DNA from: JAAXKN01 sp036261625
Lineage (GTDB): Bacteria > Bacteroidota > Ignavibacteria > Ignavibacteriales > SURF-24
NCBI GenBank assembly: GCA_036261625.1
Contig: DATAKL010000058.1
Span: forward strand, 1 to 64,000
Direction: 5' to 3'
DNA: 64,000 nucleotides
This document shows positions 16,851 through 26,153 of the stretch, piece after piece; positions within the stretch are counted from its first letter, which is position 1, and every line of letters starts with the position of its first letter. The position numbers and the translations under genes were made by a program. Under the pieces are notes generated by a model. It was given only the letters and a program-made list of their open reading frames with translations, was not told the origin of the DNA and searched no databases.

Positions 16851-18044
16851 TCAGGCTGTTCCCGTTATTTGGTCTCTGCGCCTGTTGACCAGAAAATACA
16901 CGCTGAAGAAAAAGACTAAAGCAATAACAGCTGCCGCGGCTTCGGTTAAAAGCATTCCGGTGTCTCCCCATTTAGTGTGGCCCCATCCGTCCACAACTGT
17001 CATATAGGCAATAGGCATATTTGACAAAGCGGCATAAAGGTTATATTTTGTTGCGGCTGCCCCGTGGCCAATTGCCTCGAGCACAAAAGCTGAAAACCCG
17101 GCATACGAAAGTCCGGTAATAAATGCATAAAGGAGTGTGAAGATGATGAATACAGTCTCAGAACGCGGTAAAGCGGCCATTGCCACGGCACATAAAGCCA
17201 TTATAAGTCCAAAGAGGCTGTAAGCTATTTTTCTATCCATGCGGTCGCAGATAAATCCTCCGAGGATTGATCCGGCAGCCGAGGCCAGACCGCTCAGTAT
17301 TCCTGTAACGAGTTCCACGGTTTCTGCCGAAGCATGCCAGTCGCCTGCAACGGCACTCCAGAGCCCTGAGGCAGCCCCTGTACCCACCGGCAGAAAGCAT
17401 AATAGAAGTGCCAGGTAGCCGCTTTTGGACTTAAGAACATCCCATAGATCCTTTAATGTACCCATTATATTTGTAAGGAATCCTGACTCATGGAAAACTG
17501 CTTCTGGTTCCCTCACAAAAAACAAAGCCAGGGAGCAGAGAATGCATAAAATTCCAAGCACTGATCCTGGAAGCCAATGAAAAGGCTGCACCTGCGCCAT
17601 CCAGAGCCCAAGGCCTCCGCCGAGACCCACACCACCCAGATTTCCGGCCTGGAACCAGCCCGAGGAGCGCCCTTTTTCCGATTGGGGAGTGTTATAGGCC
17701 ATTAAGCTTTCAACCGACATCGCAAGGAATGTTACGGCAAAATTGCTCAGCAGAATAATAACACTGAAGACAGGGAATGAATCCTTTCCAATGGGAAGCA
17801 CACCGATTGTAAATATTCCTACAGCCGTTATTACGGCTCCTATTATGTACCAGCTCTTCCTATTAAGTGTTGTATCAGCAACAGGCGCCCAAAGGAACTT
17901 CCATGTATGAGGCACAATGCTGAGCGCCACCAGTTCTGCTATCCGGTCGATACTCATTCCCACGTGAGCCAGCAGATAAGCCATGGCTACAGAAACAAAT
18001 CCGCTTACGATTCCGAAAGGCAGAATGAGGAAAAGAAAAATCAC
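16851..18044 (-). CDS. MFS transporter (AmpG-like or related)
   Basis: The product is a 397-residue permease with 12 predicted helices and the first-loop motif around LWAPVADTTLNRKSW. The substrate is unknown. The GTG start at 18044 falls directly at the beginning of helix 1. The frame stays open upstream to 18116 (reading ...GISSLHPV before IFLF), and such a short polar leader is usual. The real start may therefore lie upstream at a non-standard codon, or the original start is lost. It ends 150 bases from the divergent end of the b561-like gene. Confidence 0.8.
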   Translation of the reverse strand: MIFLFLILPFGIVSGFVSVAMAYLLAHVGMSIDRIAELVALSIVPHTWKFLWAPVADTTLNRKSWYIIGAVITAVGIFTIGVLPIGKDSFPVFSVIILLSNFAVTFLAMSVESLMAYNTPQSEKGRSSGWFQAGNLGGVGLGGGLGLWMAQVQPFHWLPGSVLGILCILCSLALFFVREPEAVFHESGFLTNIMGTLKDLWDVLKSKSGYLALLLCFLPVGTGAASGLWSAVAGDWHASAETVELVTGILSGLASAAGSILGGFICDRMDRKIAYSLFGLIMALCAVAMAALPRSETVFIIFTLLYAFITGLSYAGFSAFVLEAIGHGAAATKYNLYAALSNMPIAYMTVVDGWGHTKWGDTGMLLTEAAAAVIALVFFFSVYFLVNRRRDQITGTA

Positions 18045-18200
18045 CGGGTGCAGGGAGGATATTCCGTTACCACCTGCATCAGGGGAGCCTGCGTAATATT
18101 CACCTGAATTAATAATTCACCTTTAATAAGTTCCTGAATATTTAATAATAATATTCTTCCGGAATGTCTTCACCATAATTCAGATTACCTCAAAAAAAAG

Positions 18201-18226
18201 AGCCCGGCCTTTGTTTAGACCGGGCT
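18201..18226 (-). terminator. Terminator of the multiheme cytochrome gene
   Basis: The stem AGCCCGG / CCGGGCT is followed on the minus strand by a long T run, directly downstream of the leftward cytochrome gene. Confidence 0.8.
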
Positions 18227-18251
18227 TAAGAAGACTGTCCATACAGGAGGG

Positions 18252-20342
18252 TTACTTCAGGAATACCATTTTCTTTACGAGTGAGTAGTTAACCGAAGAC
18301 AACTTGTAATAGTAAACTCCCGAGGCGATGTTGCCGGGGTTCCAGACAACCTTGTAGTTTCCGGTCTTGAGAATTCCGGAGTGCAGAATTCCGACCTGGC
18401 GTCCCACGGCATCATAAACCACGAGTGTTACGTCTGCGTTTTCAGGAACCGAAAATTCGATTGTAGTTGCAGGGTTGAACGGGTTAGGATAATTCTGTGC
18501 CAGTGAGTAGGTCTTAGGTGTTATATTATCCTTCATTTCAACACCCGTAAGCTGCTGCAGCGAGGCCTGAAGAAGTGAAACGGCGTACTTTGAATTATGA
18601 ACGCCCTTGCTCCAGTCGTTCTTTACAAAGTAGTAGTCCCACATCGGTCCCAGAATCTTCGGGTAGCCGGGGAAGTTCTTAACTTTCATTGAATCGCTTG
18701 CTCTGGTAACAACTTCACCAGTAGTATCCGTCGGAAGTTTGGCCTTCAGCTGGTCGAGCAGTCCCTGGATTTCAATCTGAACGCCTTCAATTTTCCCGTT
18801 CTTATCGTAATCGCTTGAAGCAATGACGTCTTCAAAGGATGTATTAACGGAAGGATGGCAAGGCTTGCAGACATAGACCCTGTCATTGCCGTTCTGATCC
18901 GTCATACTCATATAATGATTAGCCGCTCCGAACCTGTTGGCCGAAGTATCCGGGTTAGCCACCATATGGCACGATACGCAGGCGTTCGGCATAATATTCT
19001 TATGAGTGCCTTCACCTGTAAAATTCATACCGTATTCGTAACCGTTTGCACCAAGATACATATCCGACTGCGGGCTGTAATGAGGATAAAACCTGTCGGA
19101 GAATTTCTTGGCCTGATTGGTTACTGTTGTCTGAGAATTTACACGTGCGTGATGGCAGTTCATGCACATAGATCCTGTTCCAGTCGGAGTCTGCGGCTTG
19201 TAGCCGTTTACAAGAGAATCGAGCGACAAGAGTCTCACAGAGAACGTGGTGTTTGTGCTCTGATGAGGATCGTGGCAGCTTGCACAAGCAATGGAGGGGA
19301 AATTATCCTGTGCATTGTAGCCCGGATTTGCTTTGTTTTTAGCAAACTTAACAATTGCCGAACCGCTGTGGCACGGATAGCATGATGTACGCCCTGCTTC
19401 GGCTCCGCTTAAAGGCATGGTAGCGTGCTTCGACTGTCTCCATTCGCCGCCGACCGGATATCCGGGGGGCAGATCGTGGCATACATTGCATACGCTTCCC
19501 TGCAGGGAAACTGCAATCTTGGATGTATCGGCTGCCGCGGCATGATCTGTTGCCGGACCGTGGCACTGCTCGCATCCGATATTGGCCACTGAGTCCACGC
19601 CTGGATACTGGGTCTCAAGCTTTACCCATCTGCTGCTGTCTCCAGGAGTTATCTGTATCGTATTATTGGTAAGAGTACCCGGTTTATACCAGGCGGTATC
19701 CCATCCGGTAATCTTGGATCTATAGGCAAAGTTGCCGTTGTTCAGTGTTGAATCCCAGCCTGTGGTATGGCACTTTGCACAGTCTGTGCCGTAGGTGCCG
19801 TGAAGCTGTCCTGTTATGCCTCGTTTATACATTGTGGCATGTGCCGACTGGCTCCACTGCGGAAATTTGTCAACAGTTCTGGGTGTAAGGTGGCATGGTG
19901 CGCAGTTTTTGGTAAGCGTAATGCCCTTGTAGACGCTGGCAAAAATGTTTTTTGTTGCTGTCTTTGAGCCCAGTGTTGCAGTTACCGTATAAAGGCCTCT
20001 CACATCTGCCATAAACGAATTTCCGTTAGTGCCTGTGGAATCCAACGTTGCGGTTGAGCCTGTTGGTTTTGCAGTCAGTGCCCATGTTATTACAGGCGGC
20101 TTTGTTGTAGAATCTCTTTCCATGGTTGTGTCTGCCGAGACATAGACACTTTTGCCGACGGCCACAACCCGGAGCCCTGAGGAAACAGGCCATACTTTGG
20201 ATGATTCATTTAGGCCTAACTGTGCCGGAGACCTGCCTTCAAGTTTAATTGTAAGGCTCTGTGCTGAAGCTCTCTGAAACGATAGAAGGAGAAGAACGGG
20301 AACGATTACGAAAAAAGATATAAGTATCTTATTCTTTACCAT
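18252..20342 (-). CDS. Exported nine-heme c-type cytochrome with type IX secretion sorting domain
   Basis: The 696-residue protein has a signal peptide (residues 1-28), then an Ig/PKD-like domain (about 80-140). Nine CXXCH sites follow: CAPCH, CAKCH, CEQCH, CNVCH, CYPCH, CASCH, CMNCH, CVSCH and CKPCH. It closes with a Por/T9SS type A C-terminal domain (about 615-696) containing NYPNPFNPATTIEF and ending VKKMVFLK. It should be exported to the cell surface and carry electrons, perhaps to extracellular acceptors. A strong Shine-Dalgarno sequence (GGGGAGGT) precedes the ATG. It stands alone between terminators, and no other cytochrome genes are near. Confidence 0.93.
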   Translation of the reverse strand: MVKNKILISFFVIVPVLLLLSFQRASAQSLTIKLEGRSPAQLGLNESSKVWPVSSGLRVVAVGKSVYVSADTTMERDSTTKPPVITWALTAKPTGSTATLDSTGTNGNSFMADVRGLYTVTATLGSKTATKNIFASVYKGITLTKNCAPCHLTPRTVDKFPQWSQSAHATMYKRGITGQLHGTYGTDCAKCHTTGWDSTLNNGNFAYRSKITGWDTAWYKPGTLTNNTIQITPGDSSRWVKLETQYPGVDSVANIGCEQCHGPATDHAAAADTSKIAVSLQGSVCNVCHDLPPGYPVGGEWRQSKHATMPLSGAEAGRTSCYPCHSGSAIVKFAKNKANPGYNAQDNFPSIACASCHDPHQSTNTTFSVRLLSLDSLVNGYKPQTPTGTGSMCMNCHHARVNSQTTVTNQAKKFSDRFYPHYSPQSDMYLGANGYEYGMNFTGEGTHKNIMPNACVSCHMVANPDTSANRFGAANHYMSMTDQNGNDRVYVCKPCHPSVNTSFEDVIASSDYDKNGKIEGVQIEIQGLLDQLKAKLPTDTTGEVVTRASDSMKVKNFPGYPKILGPMWDYYFVKNDWSKGVHNSKYAVSLLQASLQQLTGVEMKDNITPKTYSLAQNYPNPFNPATTIEFSVPENADVTLVVYDAVGRQVGILHSGILKTGNYKVVWNPGNIASGVYYYKLSSVNYSLVKKMVFLK

Positions 20343-20516
20343 AATTACCTCCCCATAAGTTGTTAATAAGAAACAGATCTTTGAAGATGTGTGCTATTAC
20401 TCGATAATAAAACCCTTTTGGATATAAAATCAATCCAATTTATAGGGTAATAAATTTTATCTATAAGCCCCAAACAGGCTTCTGCAGCTTAAAAAGGGAT
20501 GTTAATGAATACAAAA

Positions 20517-20541
20517 AAGCCGCGGCTAAAAACCGCGGCTT
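20517..20541 (-). terminator. Terminator of the nucleobase uptake operon
   Basis: A 9-bp GC-rich stem (AAGCCGCGG / CCGCGGCTT) with a T run on the minus strand lies downstream of the uracil permease-like gene. Confidence 0.8.
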
Positions 20542-20598
20542 AGTTGTAAAAGATATTTATGTATCAGTTAATATATCAGAATTTTCTGCCTTTTGCGC

Positions 20599-21900
20599 TT
20601 AACGTCGAACGGCGAACTTTGGACTTTGAACCTTTTTCTCCTCTTCCTCATTCATCCACCCCAGTACTTCAAAGAGCCTGAAAGTGAGGCTTATAATAAT
20701 TGAACTCACGGTGGCAAGCGCCATTCCGGCCAGGGTTACAGATCCGATTTTTATCTGTGCGCCGCTTAAGCCAATAATAAGAACAAAGGCAGTTAAGATG
20801 AGATTCTTCGGCCTACTGTAGTCTACCTGTGCCTCAACGAGCATACGGATGCCAGAGGCTGCAATGACGCCGAAGAGCATGAGTGAAATTCCGCCCATAA
20901 CAGGAAGGGGAACGGTCTGAATTGCAGCCGAAAACTTTCCGAAAAATGAGACCAGTATGGATATTACTGCAGCGCCTCCAATTACCCAGACGCTGTAGAC
21001 TTTTGTTATTGCCAGGACCCCAATATTTTCCCCGTAGGTAGTTGTAGGCACTGAGCCTAAGAATCCTGAAATCGTTGTCGAGATTCCGTCGCCCATTAGC
21101 GAGCGGTGAAGTCCCGGATCCTCTGCCAGATCGCGGCCTACGATGTTTCCTGTTACGATAAGGTGCCCTATATGCTCGGCTATTACAACAAGAGAAGCAG
21201 GAATAATAACAATTATGGCAGAAAGATTAAATTCAGGTTTGTAAAAAGTTGGCATTTCAAACCACGCAGCCTCACTGATTGCAGAAAAGTTAACCATACC
21301 CATTGCAAGAGAAAGCGCATAGCCGAAAAGCACGCCTACGAGAATCGGGATTATCTTTAAGAACCCCCGGAATAAAATGGACCCCAGAATTACAACTGCA
21401 AGCGTGCTTAGAGAAACTGTAATTGCCCTTGGATCGAGCGCCAGGTTGTTTTTGGATACCAGCCCTGCCATATTAGCCGCAACCGGGGAGAGCTCAAGAC
21501 CTATTATGGCTACTATTGCCCCCATTGCAGCCGGGGGAAATACAACGTGAATCCACCTGGTGCCCAGAAACCTGAAGATTAAAGCTACAGTAATAAAAAT
21601 CAGGCCGGATGCTATAAATCCGCCTAATGCAGCCTGGTAACTACTGCCCGCAATGACTAAAAACACCGGTGAAATAAATGCAAAGCTCGACCCTAAAAAT
21701 GCGGGGATCTTTCCTTTTGTAATGAATATATAGAGAATGGTGCCTATGCCGTTCATCAGCAGAACCGTTGCAGGGTTAATCTTAAAAAGTATAGGAACAA
21801 GCACCGAGGCCCCGAACATTGCAAACAGGTGCTGGAAGCTTAAAGGGATACTTTCGGCCAAAGGGGGCCTTTCGTTTACGTCAATAACGCGGGTTGCCAT
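20599..21900 (-). CDS. uraA: NCS2 family uracil/xanthine permease
   Basis: The 433-residue protein has about 12-14 membrane segments and the NCS2 pattern of UraA/uracil permeases. It opens RPPLAESIPLSFQHLFAMFG and contains GLELSPVAANMAG and GSVPTTTYGENIGVLAIT, the helix-10 substrate motif. It imports uracil or a related base with protons. It is the last gene of a leftward run with a second NCS2 permease and a porin-like gene. A terminator lies between the two permeases, so read-through or an extra promoter would be needed for its expression. Confidence 0.88.
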   Translation of the reverse strand: MATRVIDVNERPPLAESIPLSFQHLFAMFGASVLVPILFKINPATVLLMNGIGTILYIFITKGKIPAFLGSSFAFISPVFLVIAGSSYQAALGGFIASGLIFITVALIFRFLGTRWIHVVFPPAAMGAIVAIIGLELSPVAANMAGLVSKNNLALDPRAITVSLSTLAVVILGSILFRGFLKIIPILVGVLFGYALSLAMGMVNFSAISEAAWFEMPTFYKPEFNLSAIIVIIPASLVVIAEHIGHLIVTGNIVGRDLAEDPGLHRSLMGDGISTTISGFLGSVPTTTYGENIGVLAITKVYSVWVIGGAAVISILVSFFGKFSAAIQTVPLPVMGGISLMLFGVIAASGIRMLVEAQVDYSRPKNLILTAFVLIIGLSGAQIKIGSVTLAGMALATVSSIIISLTFRLFEVLGWMNEEEEKKVQSPKFAVRR

Positions 21901-21933
21901 TTAACTCCTTTTTTTAGATGAGTATTATAAAAA

Positions 21934-21954
21934 AGGGCCTCCGAAAAAGGCCCT
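21934..21954 (-). terminator. Terminator between the two NCS2 permease genes
   Basis: The stem AGGGCCT / AGGCCCT is followed by a T run on the minus strand, placed after the AzgA-type gene and before the UraA-type gene. Confidence 0.75.
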
Positions 21955-21973
21955 CTAAAGTTCGTTTTTGAAA

Positions 21974-23305
21974 TTACTTTTGTGCAAGTATCAAAGCCAA
22001 TATTGCAAATACATCTATAATCACAAGCATGGGGGAGACTTCATTGCGTTTTCCCAATGCCAGTTTTATTACAGTCCAGGATAAAAATCCCCATATTATC
22101 CCCTCGGTAATGGAATAAGTAAAAGGAATGAGTACGAGGGCTAAGAAGGCTGGTATTGCGTCGTCAAACCGCGACCAGTTAATCTTCAGTACCGGCTTCA
22201 TCATAAAAACGCCAACCAGCACCAGTGCAGGCGAGGTTGCAATAGAAGGGACTATCGATAATAGAGGGGAAATGAACATAAAGGGGATGAAGAGTAACCC
22301 GGCCGTAAGTGCAGTCATTCCGGTTCGGCCTCCTTCCTCCACGCCTGTAGCCGATTCGATATAAGCCGTGCCGGCGCTGCTGCCAACAAGACCGGCGCCT
22401 GCGGTTGCAACAGCATCAACTATAAGCGACTGCTTGATGTTTCTGGGTTCACCCTTCTCATCTAAAAGATCTGCTGCCTCGGCTACTCCTACAAATGTTG
22501 AAAGACTGTCGAACATGTCTGTAAAAAGGAATGCAAAGGCGATTGGCCAGATAGCAAACTGAAGAGAGCCTATAAGGTCTAGCTTTCCTACTAAGCTGAA
22601 GTCAGGTGCAGAAAAAAGCCCTTTCCAGGTTACCAGTGTCGGCACGCCGAAATTTATTGCCGAGGCATCGCCGTAAAACCTCCCGATCGGTATGGCAAAG
22701 AGTGTTGTAAGGACGATGCCGAAAATAAGAGCACCCTTAATGCGTTTGATGACCAGTACTGAGGTTAAAAGCAGTCCCGCAAGGAATGTCAGCGTAACGG
22801 CATCCAGATGTCCTATTCCTACAGCAGTTGCCGGGTTGGGAACAATAAACTTTGCGTTTACAAAGCCAATCAGTGTAATAAAAAGCCCTATGCCGGCAGA
22901 AACAGCGTAACGGATCTGCTTCGGTATGGCTTTTACAATGAATGTACGTATGTTAAAAATTGAAAGCAGCATAAATGCAACTCCCGCCCAGAAAACAGCT
23001 CCAAGTGCAGTTTCCCATCTGAGTCCCATTCCGAGAACGACAGAGAATGTAAAGAATGCATTTAAGCCCATGCCTGGAGCCACAAGAATAGGGTTTTTGG
23101 CGTATATGCCCATCATAATAGTGCAGAAGGCAGATACAAGAATAGTTGCCGTAAGCACGGCGCTGAATGGCATACCGGTCTTGCTCAGTATGGAAGGGTT
23201 GACTACAATTATGTACATTGCCGCAAGAAATGTGGTTGCTCCGGCAAGAATTTCCGTCTTCAGATCTGTTTTGTTTTTTTCAAACTCGAAAAATTGACTT
23301 AACAT
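21974..23305 (-). CDS. NCS2 family purine permease (AzgA/GhxP-type)
   Basis: The 443-residue protein starts MLSQFFEFEKNKTDLKTEILAGATTFLAAMYIIVVNP, the hallmark opening of AzgA-like guanine/hypoxanthine/adenine permeases. It contains FLFTDMFDSLSTFVGVAEAA and GSSAGTAYIESATGVEEGGR, which hold the conserved substrate-site residues. It imports purine bases. It follows the porin-like DUF5020 gene by 23 bases, consistent with a path from outer to inner membrane. Confidence 0.9.
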   Translation of the reverse strand: MLSQFFEFEKNKTDLKTEILAGATTFLAAMYIIVVNPSILSKTGMPFSAVLTATILVSAFCTIMMGIYAKNPILVAPGMGLNAFFTFSVVLGMGLRWETALGAVFWAGVAFMLLSIFNIRTFIVKAIPKQIRYAVSAGIGLFITLIGFVNAKFIVPNPATAVGIGHLDAVTLTFLAGLLLTSVLVIKRIKGALIFGIVLTTLFAIPIGRFYGDASAINFGVPTLVTWKGLFSAPDFSLVGKLDLIGSLQFAIWPIAFAFLFTDMFDSLSTFVGVAEAADLLDEKGEPRNIKQSLIVDAVATAGAGLVGSSAGTAYIESATGVEEGGRTGMTALTAGLLFIPFMFISPLLSIVPSIATSPALVLVGVFMMKPVLKINWSRFDDAIPAFLALVLIPFTYSITEGIIWGFLSWTVIKLALGKRNEVSPMLVIIDVFAILALILAQK

Positions 23306-23328
23306 TTTATTTCCCGGATTTTAGTTAT

Positions 23329-24003
23329 TTAAAAAGTCCATTTTGCCGCAATTGTTGGATTTACCTGCAGGTTCGTCTTGCCAGGTATAAAATTGTTGCT
23401 TATCTCAACTTCACTTCCAACTGCAAGATGATGATAAATATTATACCAGAACTGAGGTTCCGTAAGCAGAACGATCTGGTTTTTCCCTGCCTGCTTTGTA
23501 GACCAGATGTCCATGAACCCCGTTATGTTAATCTTATCGTTAAAGAGCGACTTAAACCATACGGTTGTAAGCTGCGCGTTGTATTTTCTTTCTGAAAGAT
23601 AGTCTGCGCGGTACAAAAAGTCGGTGTTCAAAGTTACAAAGCCCAGATTTATCGGATAGCTGAAGCCGAAAAGCCAGACGTGGCCAAGCGGGAAATCCAT
23701 ATTCAGATCCTTGTTGTATATGAGTCCGTCATTATACTGGACCGTGCCAGAGAGCCCTTTTACGAAAGGGAGGTTTACATAACGGGCAATTTCCATATAT
23801 GCCAGAGAGGCGCTTTTATTGCCTCCGCGGTTAAAATCCATATCAACAAACAGGTAGGTCGATCCGTATTCATCGGGTTTGAACATCTCTACCGTAGAAG
23901 TATAGTAGTGTCTGTCCTTTCCCATATCATAATGAAGCTGAAAATTCTGAGCCATCAGCGAACCTGACAAAAATAACAACAAGACAAATAAACTTTTCTT
24001 CAT
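23329..24003 (-). CDS. DUF5020/Tsx-like outer membrane channel
   Basis: The 224-residue protein has a signal peptide ending at LMAQ (residue 19). The mature sequence is that of a small beta-barrel with repeated aromatic-rich strands and a terminal phenylalanine (AAKWTF), a common outer membrane insertion signal. It resembles DUF5020 proteins, related to nucleoside channel Tsx. Its position directly ahead of a purine permease supports passage of nucleosides or bases. I looked for a purine riboswitch in the 270 bases upstream and found none of its conserved blocks. Confidence 0.75.
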   Translation of the reverse strand: MKKSLFVLLLFLSGSLMAQNFQLHYDMGKDRHYYTSTVEMFKPDEYGSTYLFVDMDFNRGGNKSASLAYMEIARYVNLPFVKGLSGTVQYNDGLIYNKDLNMDFPLGHVWLFGFSYPINLGFVTLNTDFLYRADYLSERKYNAQLTTVWFKSLFNDKINITGFMDIWSTKQAGKNQIVLLTEPQFWYNIYHHLAVGSEVEISNNFIPGKTNLQVNPTIAAKWTF

Positions 24004-24205
24004 TTAGCTTTTCTTCCCTTTTTTATAAATATTATGACTTAAATTACACCGACAAAAATACAGGTAATTTTTAAGAAATGAAAGTCAGTTCAAAAAATAT
24101 CATCATATTATAAAGCAGCATCATAATTATAACAGCATAAATAAGGATAATATCCAGAAAGAGTTTAATTATTGAATATTTACTCCTTTGTATTTTTTAA
24201 TTAGC

Positions 24206-24235
24206 TTGATTTTATCGCTTATACTGCTAAATTTT
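24206..24235 (+). promoter_or_regulatory. Candidate promoter of the lipocalin gene
   Basis: TTG at 24206-24208 and TAAATTTT at 24228-24235 are spaced by 19 bases. This is one base and one mismatch from the TTG-N20-TAnnTTTG pattern. The rest of the 24004-24274 gap is AT-rich with nothing else recognised. Confidence 0.4.
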
Positions 24236-24274
24236 ATTAAAGCCTAAGAAATAACGCTTTTAGGAGAGAAATCC

Positions 24275-24811
24275 ATGAGGACAGCTTTTACTTTAATTTT
24301 CCTTCTGGCCGGTATAGTTTCTGCCCAGGGGAAAAAGTCAGATGAGCCTGAAACCGTAAAATTTGTAGATCTAAAGCGCTATGCAGGTCTATGGTACGAA
24401 ATTGCCAGAATTCCGAACAGGTTCCAGAAAAGCTGCACAGGCAATACAACGGCTGAATATTCACTGATGGATGACGGCAGAGTCCGTGTCGTTAACAGCT
24501 GTGATGAGGAAGACGGAAAAAGAAATATCGCCGAAGGTGTTGCCCGCATCAGTGATACTTCGTCAAATGCGAAACTTGAGGTCAGCTTCTTCAGCATACT
24601 TGGAATTCGCCCTTTCTGGGGAGATTACTGGATTCTTGGGCTGGATAAGGACTACAGGTACGCCGTAGTAGGTTCGCCCGACAGGAAATACGGCTGGATT
24701 TTAAGCCGGACCCCCCATCTTAGCGATGAAAAACTTTCCGAGGCATGGAAAATCCTGGAAAGGCAGGGCTATAATCCGAAAAACTTCCAGTTTACCAGGC
24801 AAACCAGGTAA
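24275..24811 (+). CDS. blc: Lipocalin family protein (Blc-like)
   Basis: The 178-residue protein has an N-terminal signal peptide (to about VSAQ, residue 18; no lipobox cysteine). The lipocalin signature is clear: DLKRYAGLWYEIARIPNRFQ near residues 32-51, YAVVGSPDRKYGWILSRTP near 125-145. Unlike E. coli Blc it is not a lipoprotein. It should sit in the periplasm and bind fatty acids or phospholipids during envelope stress. Confidence 0.9.
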   Translation: MRTAFTLIFLLAGIVSAQGKKSDEPETVKFVDLKRYAGLWYEIARIPNRFQKSCTGNTTAEYSLMDDGRVRVVNSCDEEDGKRNIAEGVARISDTSSNAKLEVSFFSILGIRPFWGDYWILGLDKDYRYAVVGSPDRKYGWILSRTPHLSDEKLSEAWKILERQGYNPKNFQFTRQTR

Positions 24812-24945
24812 CTCTTTTCGCCGAAAGCCGGAGGTGTGCTCTTTCCTGATGTTCCGTTATTCAATACCATAAAAGTAACTTGACCGGGCAGGATTAAATG
24901 GCTAATGTAAATTAAAAGTAGCAATTAATAATTTCAGGAGGATAA

Positions 24946-25509
24946 ATGGCTGGTAAGAACACGGCGGTTTTTGGTATCTATAATACCCGTATGGCCGTCG
25001 AAAATGCGGTAGACTCGTTGAAAAATGCAGGTTTCAGAAATACAGACATATCTGTTCTCATGCAGGAGAATGAAGGCTCAAAGGATTTTGCAATGGAAAA
25101 GGGAACTAAAGCCCCCGAAGGTGCAGCTACTGGAGCCGGAACCGGACTTGTAGTAGGAGGTGCTTTAGGATGGCTTGTAGGCATCGGAGCTTTGGCTATT
25201 CCGGGTATCGGGCCCTTTCTGGCCGCAGGACCCATAGTTACGGCTCTCGCCGGCGCCGGAGCTGTAGGAGCCTTAGGCGGAATTGCCGGGACACTTGTCG
25301 GGATGGGAATTCCTGAATTCGAAGCAAAGCGCTACGACGGGCGTATCCGCAAAGGAGGAATCCTGCTCTCAATTCACTGCGATGACGAGGATTGGATCAG
25401 GAGAGCCAAAGATATGCTGCGTCAGACCGGAGCCGAGGATATTTCTTCAACCGGGGAGTCTTCAGGAGATTATAATGCAGATGCCCCGCCGGAGAACAGA
25501 AGGTTCTGA
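24946..25509 (+). CDS. General stress protein 17M-like protein with glycine-rich membrane segment
   Basis: The 187-residue protein starts after a strong AGGAGG. The N-terminal fold (TAVFGIYNTRMAVENAVDSL) matches the general stress protein 17M/YflT-like domain. The centre (about 55-118) is a long glycine/alanine-rich hydrophobic segment, probably two membrane helices. The C-terminal part (GGILLSIHCDDEDWIRRAKD) is again of ferredoxin-like type. The role is unknown; relatives are linked to stress. A terminator hairpin follows. Confidence 0.75.
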   Translation: MAGKNTAVFGIYNTRMAVENAVDSLKNAGFRNTDISVLMQENEGSKDFAMEKGTKAPEGAATGAGTGLVVGGALGWLVGIGALAIPGIGPFLAAGPIVTALAGAGAVGALGGIAGTLVGMGIPEFEAKRYDGRIRKGGILLSIHCDDEDWIRRAKDMLRQTGAEDISSTGESSGDYNADAPPENRRF

Positions 25510-25544
25510 TTTTTCAGAGCGCCGGGATTTATTCAGTTACCCAG

Positions 25545-25573
25545 GCCGCATTCAGCATGGAATGCGGCGTTTC
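25545..25573 (+). terminator. Terminator after the stress protein gene
   Basis: The 9-bp stem GCCGCATTC / GAATGCGGC with a 6-nt loop is followed by GTTTCTT. It lies between convergent genes. Confidence 0.6.
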
Positions 25574-25585
25574 TTCCCACAAACA

Positions 25586-25972
25586 TTATCTGCCGTTATT
25601 CCAGGCTAACATTCCCCCTTTCATATTGGCAGACCTGAAACCCCCATCCTTCAGCAGAAGTGCAGCCGTACTGCTCCTGTTTCCGCTCCTGCAGTAGCAG
25701 ATGATTTCCTTGTCCTGAACTTTTTTCAGCTCGTCCATTCTTGAACTTAGCTCCGAAAGAGGAATATGCAGGGACCCTTTAATGTGCCTGTCTGCCCGTT
25801 CGGCATCTGTCCTTACATCCAGGAGTACAAAATCGCGAGTCCTGCCCTTGAGTTTTTCCTTTATCTCATTAGTATTGTATTGTCTGAGCAGTCGGGTTTT
25901 CAGCCTTTTCCTGATATATAATATGACCATCAGTGCTATAAAAATATACAAAGCTATCTGTCCGGAGGGCAT
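25586..25972 (-). CDS. Membrane-anchored rhodanese-like protein
   Basis: The 128-residue protein has one N-terminal membrane helix (IALYIFIALMVILYI, residues 6-20) and a single rhodanese domain. DVRTDAERADRHIKGSLHIP and the active-site loop CYCRSGNRS are visible, with the catalytic cysteine near residue 92. It may transfer sulfane sulfur or act in sulfur/redox stress. It stands alone and converges with the stress protein gene. Confidence 0.88.
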   Translation of the reverse strand: MPSGQIALYIFIALMVILYIRKRLKTRLLRQYNTNEIKEKLKGRTRDFVLLDVRTDAERADRHIKGSLHIPLSELSSRMDELKKVQDKEIICYCRSGNRSSTAALLLKDGGFRSANMKGGMLAWNNGR

Positions 25973-26153
25973 AATGTTCCTTTCTTTAGACTTTTTTTCT
26001 TACAATCTGTTGTCTTTAAGTAGGATTCAGCTCCCGGGGAAAAGATTCGTATAAAAAAGATCGGATTGATCGTGACCCTGCGGAATTTTAACTGCGCCAT
26101 ATTGCATATTAAAAATAAAATCAATAAAATTACTCATCAATAATTGGTGCGAG

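Noticed and set aside
24004..24274. Possible purine riboswitch before the DUF5020/permease operon
   Set aside because: The conserved purine-aptamer blocks are not present on the minus strand; the region is simply AT-rich.
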